A stretch of DNA of 64,000 nt from Arsenophonus endosymbiont of Aleurodicus floccissimus. Its GTDB lineage: Bacteria > Pseudomonadota > Gammaproteobacteria > Enterobacterales > Enterobacteriaceae. The notes under the pieces were generated by a model that searched no databases, was not told the origin of the DNA, and worked only from the letters and a program-made list of their open reading frames with translations. Position 1 is the first letter of the stretch. Every line of letters starts with the position of its first letter. The DNA lies in NCBI RefSeq assembly GCF_900343025.1, contig NZ_OUND01000001.1, forward strand, positions 496,001 through 560,000. Direction: 5' to 3'. A program made the position numbers and the translations under genes. Below, in pieces: positions 31,453 to 42,284 of this stretch.

Positions 31453-32851
31453 TTAAATATGAAGTAAATACCAAAATGCGGGGATAGAAGAGAAAATAAT
31501 CATAATTATTGCACTTCTTTCTAATCGACTAAGTGATATTTTATTATTGTTTTGCTTTTGCGCATAGAGAAAGATAAATAAACCGGGCATGTAAAGGATA
31601 ACAGACAACAGTAGATTTATTGTTCCTGAAGCATAAAGTAGCCATAAACCATATAAACTAGTTACTGTACCAATAATAAGTAATCCTTTGCTAGCGCGCT
31701 CAAGAGAGATTTTGATTAAGAAAGCACCCACTAAAAAATAAGGCACTAAAATCATTTCTGAGGCTATCGTTAATAACATATTATAGTTGCTACCACTCAA
31801 CCAAATTAATATTAACGCTAATTGTACAGCGCCGTTTGTAAGCCAAAGAGATGAAGAGAGGGCATTATTTTTATTTTGATATTTAAATATTTTAGGAAAT
31901 GAACCATGTAGCGAAGCGATATAAGGAATTTCTGTCGCCATTATTGTCCAGCTTAAATATGCACCGCAAACAGAGACAATCAAACCAGCTGCAATAATAA
32001 TCTCGCCATAATTTCCCATCATATGGATCATAAGTGATGCCATTGAGGGATTTTTCATTGCAGCAATTTCTTCTCTGGGAACGATGCCTAAGGAGAGCAA
32101 GGTAACTAATATATAAATACTTAAGGCTGAGATTACGGCAAGTAACGTCGCTAAACCAACATCTTTACGTCTTTGAGCGCGTGCTGAAACAACCACAGCT
32201 CCTTCGATACCAATAAATACCCATAACGTAATTAGCATTGTATTTTTAACTTGTTGCCAAATTGGTATGCCCATTTCAGCACCCCTAAAATCAAATTTAA
32301 AGATATCTATCTTAAACGCAAAAATAGCAAGGATGACAAACAGGCTAAGGGGAATTAATTTAGCTAAAGTTGCTAATTTATTGATACCGGCGGCAGTCTG
32401 CGTACCTCTTAATACTAACCAATGAATGATCCATAGTAAGATAGACTCACCGATCAAAGATTGCCAAGTATTACCATCACCAAAAATGACATTACCTGAA
32501 CGATCAGTAAAAAAAACTCAGGGCTGCAAAGACGATCACCAAATAGGAAACATTAGCGATAACAGCACATAGCCAATAGCCCCAGGCTGAACAAAAACCA
32601 ACTAGTTCACCAAAACCTTCTTTAGCGTATGTATAAATTCCTCCATCTAGATCAGGTCTAATACGTGAAAGTAATAGCAAAGATATGGCAAGAAATAAAA
32701 TACCAATACCTGTGATACTCCAGCCTATCATAAGTGCTAGGGGGCTAGCGACTTCAGCCATATTTTGCGGCAGACTAACTACACCAGCTCCAACCATTGA
32801 ACTTAATACTAATGCGGTTAAAGCCGTCAAATTTAATTTTTTATTGTTCAA
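31453..32851 (-). pseudogene. ydgI: Arginine/ornithine-type antiporter YdgI, single frameshift
   Basis: APC-superfamily basic amino acid antiporter (ArcD/YdgI, about 460 residues, 12 or more helices). ATG 32851 starts LTALTALVLSSMVGAGVVSLPQ and runs 115 codons to a stop at 32504. The rest from TDRSGNVIFGDGNTWQS to 31453 is one frame away. The only lesion I see is a run of eight T (coding strand, about 32510-32517) where seven would keep the frame. Everything else looks conserved (WVFIGIEGAVVVSARAQRR, GLIVSVCGAYLSWTIMATE). It is either a very recent pseudogene, a slippage-rescued gene or an assembly error. Confidence 0.88.
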
Positions 32852-33142
32852 AGAAAATATCCTAAAATCTATTTGCCATAATTTGGTTTATGCCATTAAT
32901 AACAACTTGTTTAGATAGTAAAAAACCAAACTGACTTTAATTAGATAGAAAGAGAAAATTTAGCAGAATTTTACGGTTATGGAACATGATATGCAATCGT
33001 TGAATATGCATAAAAAAGAAAAAAATATTCGTTTTGTTTATTCAGTTATTTATTATTTTATCTATTACTGAAAAGAAAAATAGACAATTGAGTCCGTTAA
33101 ATACTTATTTCCCTAACTATAAGATAATATTTTGATTTTTTA

Positions 33143-34070
33143 TTATTTATAGAGATCTGTACTAATAGTAACGCTACCGCCATTAGCTTGCCATTCACGT
33201 GTGATATGAAAATATTTTGCCCCTTTTTTCTCTGTACGTTTAGCAATTTGATATCTTATCTCTGGAGTGGAAGTATAGAAACCGGAGAAAGTAATTGAAT
33301 CGAAAGGAACCATTTGCGCAGCTGCTGCTTTATTTACTTCTTCAATATGATATCCACCTGTAGCTAACATTGACGTTTCACAAAAGCGGCCTACGGTTTC
33401 CTTTGGCGCTGAAGATGAAGCCACACCAGGTATTTTAACTTTTTTAGCTTCCTCGCCTCTTTTAGTTAATAAAGCTTTACCCGTTTCTGTATCGGCAGGT
33501 ACTACGGCATTATCATTTTGCACTATTCGTTTTGGTGTATCTGCGGCATAAATATAAGCAGTAGCAAGTATGTTACCGCCATCATTTAAAGCAACATTGC
33601 GGACGACATAAAAATAAAGCAGCACCTTTTTGCTTGGCTTTTTTAGCTAGTGCCTCATTAAGCGCGGCTTCAGAGCTATATAAACCACTGACAGTAACAG
33701 TATCAAACGGCAATAATCTTACTGCTTCTGTTTTCGGCAATTCTTTAATGCCAGCAAAGATGCGATAGGGGAGATTGGTTACTTTTGCAGCATCTTTATG
33801 ATACAAATCAGCAACTACTTGTAAATTACCACTATCGCCTACATCATCTAGGCTTTGAATATAGTAAGAGTAGGCGCCTTCTTTATCTGCTCGACGAGAA
33901 ACTGCATCGGATGCTTCATAGATGGCATTAAAGCGGCCTGTGACAGCGATCCTTTGATAAGGCTTTAATTCTTGAGCTTGTTCCGGTGTTAATTCTACAG
34001 CGGCTTGCACAGTTATTATACTGCTTAGTGAAAGTACCGTAGTTGTGATGGCCGTTATTTTCAGCTTCAT
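33143..34070 (-). pseudogene. ydgH: YdgH/DUF1471 periplasmic protein, single frameshift
   Basis: YdgH (314 residues in E. coli) is a secreted protein with three DUF1471/YdgH-BhsA-like domains. ATG 34070 gives a signal peptide (TVQAAVELTPEQAQ) and the first domain and a half (YQRIAVTGRFNAIYEASDAV, LLPFDTVTVSGLYSSEAALN). Near 33600 one base is off, and the remaining domains (YFYVVRNVALNDGGNIL, VPFDSITFSGFYTSTPEI, HITREWQANGGSVTISTDL) are in the next frame to 33143. The start upstream of 34070 in the longer open frame is not needed. ydgI lies downstream on the same strand, as in E. coli. Confidence 0.9.
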
Positions 34071-34453
34071 ACAAAATCCTTCCGCATTACACAATTTACT
34101 ATCAAAATGCTGAATTAATAGTCGTATCATACAGATAATAATTATTACATGTAATAACTGCAATTGTCCCATTGTTTTCTTATGAAACTATTAATTTAGT
34201 TGAATACTCACTACTTTTGCTAATTATTTTTATAAATTAATATCAAGTCTTAAGCTATTTGACTAATATCATTTTTTGACAAAAAAATTTAATTTAATGT
34301 CGTGGAAATCCGATAGATTATGGTTCATGATTACTGTTTTCAGTAGGTTTCAATAATGTTTTTTCACTCAATATGACAAATATATATAATATAATTAGTT
34401 ATGTTTAACAGGGAATAAACATCAAGCAATTTTGAACTAGATAAGGGATCATT
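34071..34453. other. Divergent ydgH-pntA intergenic region
   Basis: About 380 bp, AT-rich, expected to carry the two divergent promoters. I see no recognisable operator. Confidence 0.35.
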
Positions 34454-35981
34454 ATGCATATTGGTGTACCAAAAGAAAGAATTACCAATGAAACACGTAT
34501 TGCAGCAACACCATCAACAATAAAGCAGCTAATAAAATTAGGTTTTTCTGTCATCGTTGAGCGAGAAGCTCCGGCCAGCTTGCTAGTTTTGAAGATACTG
34601 CTTTCGAGCAAGCAGGTGCTGAAATTGTTGAGCAACAATCTGTATGGAATGCAGATATTATTTTAAAGTTAATGCGCCGCTAGAAGCTGAAATTGCCCTT
34701 ATTAAAGAAGGTGCAATATTAATTTGCTTTATTTTTTGGCCGGCACAACAGCCAGATTTAATGCAAAAATTATCAGCTCATAAAATCACTGTATTAGCAA
34801 TGGATTCAGTGCCACGTATCTCCAGGGCTCAGTCACTTGATGCTTTAAGCTCTATGGCTAATGTTGCAGGTTATCAGGCGGTGGTAGAAGCAGCTTATCA
34901 ATTTGGACGTTTTTTTACTGGCCAAATTACTGCCGCCAGCTAAAGTCATGGTTATTGGCGCGCAGGGGTTGCTGGTTTAGCAGCGATAGGCGCAGCGGGT
35001 AGTCTAGGGTCTATTGTGCGGGCATTTGATACCAGGTCAGAAGTAAAAGAACAAGTACAAAGCATGGGTGCTGAGTATCTTGAATTGGACTTTAAATAGG
35101 ATTAGGCACGCAGTGATGGTTATGCTAAAGAGATTGTATGAGGCTTTTATTCAATCGGAAATGGCTTTATTTGCTAAGCAAGCAAAAGAAGTGGATATTA
35201 TTATTACCACTGCATTGATATCAGGAAAACCTGCACCAAAATTGATTACTAAAAAGATGGTTGACTCGATGAAGCCTGGTAGTGTAATAGTTGATTTAGC
35301 AGCTAAGTCGGGCGGTAATTGTAAGTTAACCGAGGCAGATAAACTGATTGTTACTGATCATGAGGTTAAAATTATTGGCTATACCGATTTACCTAGCCGT
35401 TTACCGACACAATCTTCACAACTTTATGCGACTAATATTGTTAATTTAATTAAGTTGCTTTGTAAAGAAAACAATCGGCAACTAACTATTGATTTTGATG
35501 ATATTGTTGTACGCGCAGTCACTGTTATTAAAGAATGTGAAATTACCTGGCCGTCTCCTCCTGTTCCTGTATCTCAACAACCACAAACAAGAAATCAACT
35601 GATAAAATATGAAGAAAAACCAGCAGCAAAAAAAATCTCTCTTTGGTTAAAATATATTTCTCGGTTGTTGGCAATTATACTTTTGGTAGTTTTGCGCTTA
35701 TAGCGCCTAAAGACTTCCTTTCTCACTTTACAGTATTTGCGCTTGCGCGTGTTGTTGGCTACTACGTAGTATGGAACGTCAGCCATTCACTTCATACACC
35801 TCTTATATCAGTAACCAATGTGATTTCCGGTATTATTGTGGTGGGCGCATTGCTGAAAATTGGTAGTGGAGGTTGGGTCACTTTCTTCTCATTTATTGCA
35901 GTACTTATAGCTAGTATCAATATTTTGGGTGGATTTACAGTCACGCGACGTATGCTGAAAATGTTTCGTAGTAAAGGATAA
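34454..35981 (+). pseudogene. pntA: NAD(P) transhydrogenase subunit alpha, multiply frameshifted
   Basis: PntA carries the NAD(H)-binding domain and part of the proton channel. ATG 34454 starts MHIGVPKERITNETRIAATP; the frame changes near 34580, 34665, 34935-34970, 35090-35130 and 35650-35700. Recognisable blocks are [27 protein letters not shown] (nucleotide loop), DIIITTALISGKPAPKLIT and the C-terminal helices [20 protein letters not shown]-like. Length (1528 bp) is near normal. Together with broken pntB this removes the proton-driven NADPH source. Confidence 0.94.
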
Positions 35982-35990
35982 GGAGTTAAA

Positions 35991-37383
35991 ATGATGTCGA
36001 GTGGAATGGTAACAGCGGCATATATCGTCGTGGCGGCCATCTTATTTATTTTCAGCCAGGCAGTTTTGTCTCGTCACGAAAGTTCTAAGCGGGGTAATAT
36101 ATTAGGTATTACCGGAATGGCAATCGCTTTAATTGCAACAATCTTAGGTCCCGATGCGCATAATATTGGCTGGATTATTATTGCAATGGTTATTGGTGGA
36201 CTTATTGGGGTACGTTTAGCAAATAAAGTCGCCATGACTGAGATGCCAAAATTGGTTGCTATTTTGCATAGGTTTGTCGGTCTTGCTGCTGTTTTAGTTG
36301 GTTTTAATAGCTTTATTACTCACGATGTATTCTCAGATAGGATCATGGAGAATATTCATCTAACAGAAATTTTCCTGGGTATTTTTATTGGGGCGGTAAC
36401 ATTTACTGGTTCAATTGTTGCTTATGGTAAATTATGCGGCAAAATAGCTTTTAAACCCTTAATGCTTCCTAATCGCCATAAACTTAATTTATTGGCGTTA
36501 TTAATTTCATTTATTTTGCTACTTATTTTCGTAAAAACGACAACCACTGGTTTGCAAGTATTTGTCTTATTAATGATGACCATCATTGCTTTAGCATTTG
36601 GCTGGCACCTAGTCTCCTCAATTGGTGGTGCAGATATGCCGGTTGTGGTATCAATGCTAAACTCTTATTCAGGGTGAGCCGCTGCGGCAGGCTTTATCTT
36701 AAGTAACTGACTTGCTGATTGTTACTGGCGTGCTAGTAGGTTCTTCAGGTGCAATTTTATCTTATATTATGTGTAAAGCCATGAATCGCTCATTTATTAG
36801 TGTTATAGCCGGCGGGTTTGGCACTGACGGGATATTAGTCGATGATGAACATAGCCTGGGAAATTATCGGGAAACTACAGCAGATGAAGTAGCTGAGCTG
36901 TTAAAAAATTCCCATTCGGTGATTATTGCCCCCTGTTATGGTATGGCGGTGGCTCAAGCACAATACCCGATTCAAGATATTACGGCAAAATTACGCGAAA
37001 AGGGGATTAAAGTTCGCTTTGTGATCCATCCTGTTGCTGGACGTTTGCCTGTTCATATGAATGTATTATTAGCTGAAGCGAAAGTACCTTACGACATCGT
37101 GTTGGAGCTTGATGAAATAAATAATGATTTTGCTAGTACAAACACGGTATTAGTGATCCTGGCAAATGATACTGTTAACCCAGCCGCACAAGATGATCCC
37201 AATAGCCGAATAGCGGGAATGCCAGTCCTGGAGGTTTAGAAAGCGCAAAATATTATTGTATTTAAACGCTCAATGAATACCGGTTATGCAGGCGTTCAGA
37301 ATCCGTTATTTTTTAAGAAAAATACCCATATGCTATTCGGTGATGCCAAAGTTAGCGTAGAAGCTATTTTGCGCGCTTTATAA
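35991..37383 (+). pseudogene. pntB: NAD(P) transhydrogenase subunit beta, interrupted
   Basis: ATG 35991 opens 228 codons with the membrane part ([19 protein letters not shown]). A TGA at 36675-36677 stands where the family has Trp (NSYSGWAAAAAG), and a one-base insertion follows near 36708. The NADP domain ([35 protein letters not shown]) is open to TAG 37237, again in place of Trp (PVLEV-stop-KAQN). The tail ends at 37383 ([26 protein letters not shown]). Substitutions in otherwise invariant glycines ([16 protein letters not shown]) show relaxed selection. Confidence 0.94.
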
Positions 37384-37427
37384 GTTTTTTAATAATAATG
37401 GCCCTATTTGAATGGGCCATTAGGTTG

Positions 37428-38373
37428 TTAATCATTTGCTGGATTTATTGGACAGACAAAACCATCCGGTTTAATGGCCAATAAATCACATTTTAACTTA
37501 TCAATGATCTTCAGCAGTATTGCCTAAAAACGCCGCTGAAATACCGATTCTACCTAAAATACCTAATACAACAATACCTGCATGTAATTCGTCACAGGTT
37601 TCAGGGATTTTTTTCTCAGCGGATCCTTCAACAACATGGGTATATTTTTCATCAATGGCAAATCTTTGCCTTAATTTTTTCATTGCAACAAGATGCTGTG
37701 CCCGTAGAGCCTGATTATAGATATTTGGATCAAAATCTGGTAATTTAATAGCGATATTTATTGGCGCGACTCAGGGTAGGTACTAACGAGATCAATATGT
37801 GGATTTTTAACAATCTGATGACTGATATTTTCCGTTTCCTTGATTAGTTTAATATTAAGTTTATCGTGATAGGATTCTTCATTAGATAAATTAACTGCAA
37901 CAACAATAGCGCCATCATTAGGCTATACTTTATCTTTTACCATCCAGACTGGACAAGGGCATTTACGAAGTAGATGCCTATCAAGGGAAGTGAATATCAT
38001 GGCATTAAAACGGTCATTTTGATGCGCCATTTTTAATAATAAATCATGTTTGTCAGCAATAACTTCTTGAATAATCGCTTCATATGGTTTGTTATGCCAT
38101 ATTACTTTACAATATCAATACCGGCTTCTAAATAGTAGTGTGCTTGCTGTTTTATCCATACTTTTCGCTGACTAATAACACCTTTGCGCATAGCATTGCG
38201 TTCTTCAGGGGATAATAAGGTTGTCATGTCATAGAGAGATCATAGATAGGTAAGAAAGCCTTAATGCGTCCACCATTGGGTGTTGTACTATATATAATGA
38301 CAGCACGTCAAAGTGCGGGTTGGTCATCCTGATTTGGATCGATAGCAACTAACAGATTACGGTAATTAGCCAT
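37428..38373 (-). pseudogene. uspE: Universal stress protein UspE, broken
   Basis: Tandem-Usp-domain protein (316 residues in E. coli). ATG 38373 reads MANYRNLLVAIDPNQDDQPAL and then TGA replaces Arg. Shifts around 38240, 38110 and 37900-37770 follow. The second domain keeps [26 protein letters not shown], and a last one-base shift moves the C-terminus ([16 protein letters not shown]) to the stop at 37428. It is convergent with pntB and upstream of fnr on the same strand, consistent with enterobacterial order. Confidence 0.9.
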
Positions 38374-38511
38374 AATGGTTCCTCTTAGAGGCTAGGCAAC
38401 ATTTATATCATTAAAGATAAACCAATATGGGTTGGGATAATAGATAGGAGCATAGCCAAATCACAAAAAAATAATATGTTAATGTGATCTGACTTACATT
38501 TATATTGTTGT

Positions 38512-39263
38512 TTAGGCTGAGGTTTTACCTACAATTTGGGTCAGCTTATACATATTATTAATTGTAATATATTTACCTTTAACGCTGAGAGTATTATTTT
38601 TTTGGAAGCGATCTAACAGGCGACTAATTATTTCAACGGTTAATACAAGATAATTACCGATATCACTCCGAGTCATTGTTAGGCGGAATTCTTTAGCTGA
38701 AAAACCACGTTTAGCAAAACGGTGTGACAGATTATAAATAAAAGCAGCTAATCTTTTTCTTCAGCATTTTTTTTTGCGAAAGCAGCAATATCATTTCTTT
38801 ATCATCTTTAATTTCACTGCTCATTAATCTCATTATTTGCTGTCGCAAATTAGGCATTTTACCGGAAAGATCGTCAAGTGTTTCAAAAGGAATTTCACAA
38901 ACCATTGAAGTTTCAAGAGCTTGGGCAAAGCTTAAGTGTTTATGATTGATAATAGCATCAAAACCTACAAGATCACCTGCTAAATGAAAACCGGTAATTT
39001 GTTCATCACCTTCCTCGGTAATGGTATAGCTTTTTATGGTACCAGATCTAATGGCATACAGTGATTTTAATTCATCACCTGCTCTAAATAGAGTCTATCC
39101 TTTTTGGATTGGTTTTTTACGTTCAATAATATTATCGAGTTGATCCAGTTCATGTTCATTCAATGTGAATGGAATACAAAGCTGGCTAATACTGCAGTCC
39201 TGGCAATGGATAGCGCAGCGACCCAGACTGGATTCGGCGAACAACGCGTTTTTCTGGGATCAT
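38512..39263 (-). pseudogene. fnr: Anaerobic regulator Fnr, broken
   Basis: Fnr is the oxygen-sensing [4Fe-4S] CRP-family activator. ATG 39263 reads [15 protein letters not shown] one-base shift then leads into [14 protein letters not shown], so all three N-terminal cluster cysteines are still visible, as is the fourth in [12 protein letters not shown] at about 39098 replaces Gln in IQKGQTLF, and another shift near 38760 falls between the sensor domain and the HTH. The end (YITINNMY-like, [10 protein letters not shown]) reaches 38512. Sensor-coding sequence is nearly unaltered, so inactivation is recent; anaerobic induction of dependent genes is presumably lost. Confidence 0.93.
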
Positions 39264-39755
39264 ATTACTTGACTCATTACGATAATGAAATATTGATTTT
39301 AGTCAATTTTAACACATATTCTAAGCTTGAGTGAAATAATTAATTGTATTGTTATTTAACGAATATTATCAATATATGCAGTTCACTTTACAATCATTTA
39401 TTTTGCTTAAGCTAATTCTTATAATTTATAGAAAAGTAAAAATAAAATCAAATTTTGTCTAATAATATATTAAATTTTAATTAGTTTTAAAAATGTTATT
39501 ATTTTAAACTTTATTTATTTGTTTTTAGTGAAATCTATTTTCTAATAATATTACTTAATAAAGTTTTTTTATTATAAAACATATAGCTAAGCAGGTAGTG
39601 AAGAATGAAAGGTTGGCAATTAGGCGTTGCTATTATCATGTTGCAGATTAACAATTGCAATGCTGTTTTTTTCTTCTGCGCAAACAATTAGTTGATTGAC
39701 TCAGCAATGGAGCTATTATTGAATGCTGCACCTTATAGAGCCTTTACCAAAAACG
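39264..39755. other. Intergenic region fnr-oxidoreductase with a possible signal-peptide remnant
   Basis: 490 bp, AT-rich. From ATG 39605 a short frame (MKGWQLGVAIIML, then QTIS one frame over) looks like an N-terminal signal peptide that goes nowhere; it may be the stub of a deleted exported protein. No Fnr box (TTGAT-N4-ATCAA) is evident. Confidence 0.35.
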
Positions 39756-40721
39756 ATGCTTGCTATTGAAATTATTGAATCTGGCCGGCCGGAAAAGCTA
39801 AACCCCACCCAATTACCACTAATAAAACCACCAAAATCGCATTTACTTGTTAAAGTTGCCGCCGCAAGTGTCAATCGTCCTGATGTCTTTCAGCGTACGG
39901 GGGTTTATCCGCCACCATCAGATGCATCTCCAATACCAGGATTAGAAATTGCCTCTCAGGTTGCCAACATTGGAAAAAAGGCGATAAAGTTTGTGCTTTA
40001 GTTGCCGGTGGAGGATATGCTGAATATTGTCTGGTACATGAAGCGATTGCTTTACCTGTTGGTGATCTTAGTTATATCGAAGCGGCGGCATTGCCAGAAA
40101 ACTTTTTTACTGTTTGGGCTAATGTTTTCCAAATTGGCCAACTTGAAAAAAATGAAACTGTTCTCGTTCATGGTGGTACTTCTGGTATTGGTAGTGTTAC
40201 CATCATGTTAACAAAAATTTTTGGCGCTAAAGTATTTACTACTGTTGGTTCAGTGGAAAAAATAAAGGTGGCATCTTCTTTAGGTGCTGATAAAGTTATT
40301 AACTATATGACAGAAGATTTCGCTGAAAAAATAGCTGAATATACACAAAATAAAGGGGTCGATACGGTGGTTGATCTGATTGGTGGCGATTATGTTAATA
40401 AAAATTATCAAATTGCCGCTAAACATGGCCGTATTATTCAAGTTGGTATGATGCGTGGGGCACCTAAAGAAGTTAAATTTAATGCCATTAATGGTTAAAC
40501 AATTAGTTCATGCTGGCTCAACAATGCGAGCAAGAACTTTAGCGGAAAAAATAGCGATTGCAACAGCGTTAGAAAATAAGGTTTGGCCACTGATTAATTC
40601 AGGTAAGATAAAACCCATTATCGCTAAAACTTATCCATTAGAACAAGCAGATAAAGCGCATCGTTTTATGGAATCAGGAGCTTTAATTGGTAAATTAGTA
40701 TTAGTTAATGAACACTTTTAA
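39756..40721 (+). pseudogene. Zinc-free quinone oxidoreductase (MDR family, PIG3/QOR-like), frameshifted
   Basis: NAD(P)H quinone oxidoreductase-like protein of about 325 residues. ATG 39756 gives MLAIEIIESGRPEKL and KVAAASVNRPDVFQRTGVYPP. A shift at about 39985 interrupts it, and the next frame holds the cofactor-binding region (LVHGGTSGIGSVTIML, DTVVDLIGGDYVNKNYQ). A shift at about 40490 leads to the C-terminal part (TMRARTLAEKIAIATALE, PLEQADKAHRFMESG). Two lesions in all; the rest is well preserved. No named orthologue assigned. Confidence 0.88.
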
Positions 40722-40794
40722 TATTGGTATTTTAAGCATCATTTTCACTTTATTGAGAGCTTACTCTGTAGCTAAAAATTTATGGTTAAATTAT

Positions 40795-41412
40795 ATGAAT
40801 AAACAGTCTAATTACCTGAAATTACTTCTTATATTATTACCTTTACCAGCTTTAGCCTATGATGAACGAGCTTCGTTAGAACAGTATCCGACTAAAGATA
40901 TTGTGGCTTATTTCCAGCAAGCACAACAAAAAGGTTTAACTGGCATTGCTCAAAAATGTAAGTCGGTCTATGCGCGACTTGCTACGCCGGGTGAAATTAT
41001 TAAGACAATCATTAAAGGCGGTGGAACTGAGGTAATATCGTCGGCCGCTGAAGAGGGTGATTGGGTGGTGGAAAATATTTGTCCTGCTACAGGTAATGAG
41101 CAATATTGGGTTGAAAAAGCAAAATTTCACCAGTATTATCACGATCCTGTTACTGTATCAAGCAAACTCAATTATTTACGTTTTATTCCGACCGGTAAAA
41201 TGATGAATTATTTTATTGTACCTGAAACCGAATCGGCGTTTACCTTTATTAATAGCTGGGGAAAAAAGCAATTATTGCGTGCCGGTGATATTGTTATTCA
41301 GCCTGTTAGCCAACCTAAAAGTTTTTATCATGTGCCAAAGCAGTCATTTTTTTGTACTTATAATATTCTGGTCACTGCACATAAATCGTCTAATAACTTT
41401 GCCAGTAATTAG
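40795..41412 (+). CDS. Exported protein of unknown function
   Basis: 205-residue protein with a clear signal peptide (NYLKLLLILLPLPALA before YDERAS). I prefer ATG 40795; the frame is open upstream to 40708, overlapping the oxidoreductase gene, but that extension lacks sense. The mature part has a repeated theme of a hydrophilic helix followed by WVVENICPATGNEQYWV and RAGDIVIQPV-type beta blocks, with three cysteines (two of which, C in NICPA and C in FFCTYN, could pair). I do not recognise the family with confidence. It lies between the broken oxidoreductase and ahpC and appears intact. Confidence 0.65.
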   Translation: MNKQSNYLKLLLILLPLPALAYDERASLEQYPTKDIVAYFQQAQQKGLTGIAQKCKSVYARLATPGEIIKTIIKGGGTEVISSAAEEGDWVVENICPATGNEQYWVEKAKFHQYYHDPVTVSSKLNYLRFIPTGKMMNYFIVPETESAFTFINSWGKKQLLRAGDIVIQPVSQPKSFYHVPKQSFFCTYNILVTAHKSSNNFASN

Positions 41413-41531
41413 TAATGTCTGCGCTGGTGCTTATCATGTTCTAATTGATATTCTTAAAGTTAATCTGGCGGATTATTTCTCAAATCAAAATCGATTTATT
41501 CATCGGTTTTTTTATATTATATTTATTTACA

Positions 41532-41568
41532 ATAGGTAATGCCTATTGAATTAATAGTAAAAAGGAAT
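41532..41568 (+). promoter_or_regulatory. Putative OxyR operator upstream of ahpC
   Basis: Matches the OxyR tetranucleotide-repeat layout ATAG-N7-CTAT-N7-ATAG-N7-CTAT. ATAG is at 41532, CTAT at 41543, ATAG at 41554, all with exact spacing; the fourth element (GAAT at 41565) is degenerate. It lies about 60 bp before the ahpC start, where E. coli ahpCF is activated by oxidised OxyR. Confidence 0.65.
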
Positions 41569-41628
41569 TAGACGTAATACTTTTATGTTTATATATTAAA
41601 TACCTATCAAATAGAAGGGAGCAGCAAA

Positions 41629-42216
41629 ATGTCTTTGGTTAATACAGAAATTAAACCTTTTCAAAATACCGCCTTTAAAGATGGAAAATTTATAGATATA
41701 TCTGAAAAAGATATTAAAGGTAAATGGAGCATTTTTTTCTTTTATCCTGCTGATTTTACCTTTGTTTGCCCAACTGAATTAGGTGATTTAGCTGATCACT
41801 ATGAAGAATTTCAGAAACTAGGCGTCGAAATTTATTCTGTTTCAACAGATACCCATTTTACTCATAAAGAGTGGCATAGTCATTCAGACACGATCGGTAA
41901 AATTAAATATACCATGATTGGCGATCCTAGTTGGACATTAACGCGTAATTTTGAAGTGATGCGCAAATATCAAGAAAATGATGAACAAAAAGAATTAGGA
42001 TTGGCAGATCGTGGCACATTTATTGTTGATCCAAAAGGTATCATCCAGACAGTTGAAATTACTACGGAAGGTATTGGGCGTGATGCATCTGATTTATTAC
42101 GTAAAATAAAAGCTGCGCAATATGTAGCAAGCCATCCAGGGGAAGTATGTCCAGCTAAATGGAAAGAAGGGGAAGCAACCTTATCACCTTCACTTGATTT
42201 GGTAGGAAAAATTTAA
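41629..42216 (+). CDS. ahpC: Alkyl hydroperoxide reductase subunit C (peroxiredoxin)
   Basis: Intact 195-residue typical 2-Cys peroxiredoxin. It reduces H2O2, organic peroxides and peroxynitrite in the cytosol. The peroxidatic Cys is in [12 protein letters not shown] and the resolving Cys in [13 protein letters not shown]. It is eight residues longer than E. coli AhpC because of an insertion around [20 protein letters not shown] precedes the ATG. A strong hairpin follows at 42249, and then ahpF, its normal reductase partner, which is frameshifted here; recycling would need another thiol reductase. Confidence 0.97.
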   Translation: MSLVNTEIKPFQNTAFKDGKFIDISEKDIKGKWSIFFFYPADFTFVCPTELGDLADHYEEFQKLGVEIYSVSTDTHFTHKEWHSHSDTIGKIKYTMIGDPSWTLTRNFEVMRKYQENDEQKELGLADRGTFIVDPKGIIQTVEITTEGIGRDASDLLRKIKAAQYVASHPGEVCPAKWKEGEATLSPSLDLVGKI

Positions 42217-42248
42217 TTAAAATTTTTTGTGAGTAATTTTACTGTGTT

Positions 42249-42273
42249 CGGGTGCATTAGCACCCGTTTTTTT
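42249..42273 (+). terminator. Terminator/attenuator between ahpC and ahpF
   Basis: Perfect 7-bp GC-rich stem CGGGTGC / GCACCCG with an ATTA loop, followed by seven T. It lies 33 bp after ahpC and 12 bp before ahpF, so it probably limits read-through and keeps AhpC in excess over AhpF. Confidence 0.85.
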
Positions 42274-42284
42274 AGGATAAAGCA

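Noticed and set aside
36675-37239. Reassignment of TGA or TAG to tryptophan, suggested by stops at conserved Trp positions
   Set aside because: Intact genes here use TGG for Trp and all three stop codons as stops (for example zwf ends in TAG), and the affected genes also carry frameshifts.
37397-37421. Terminator hairpin after pntB (AATGGCCC / GGGCCATT)
   Set aside because: The stem is good, but no T-run follows, so I did not list it as a terminator.
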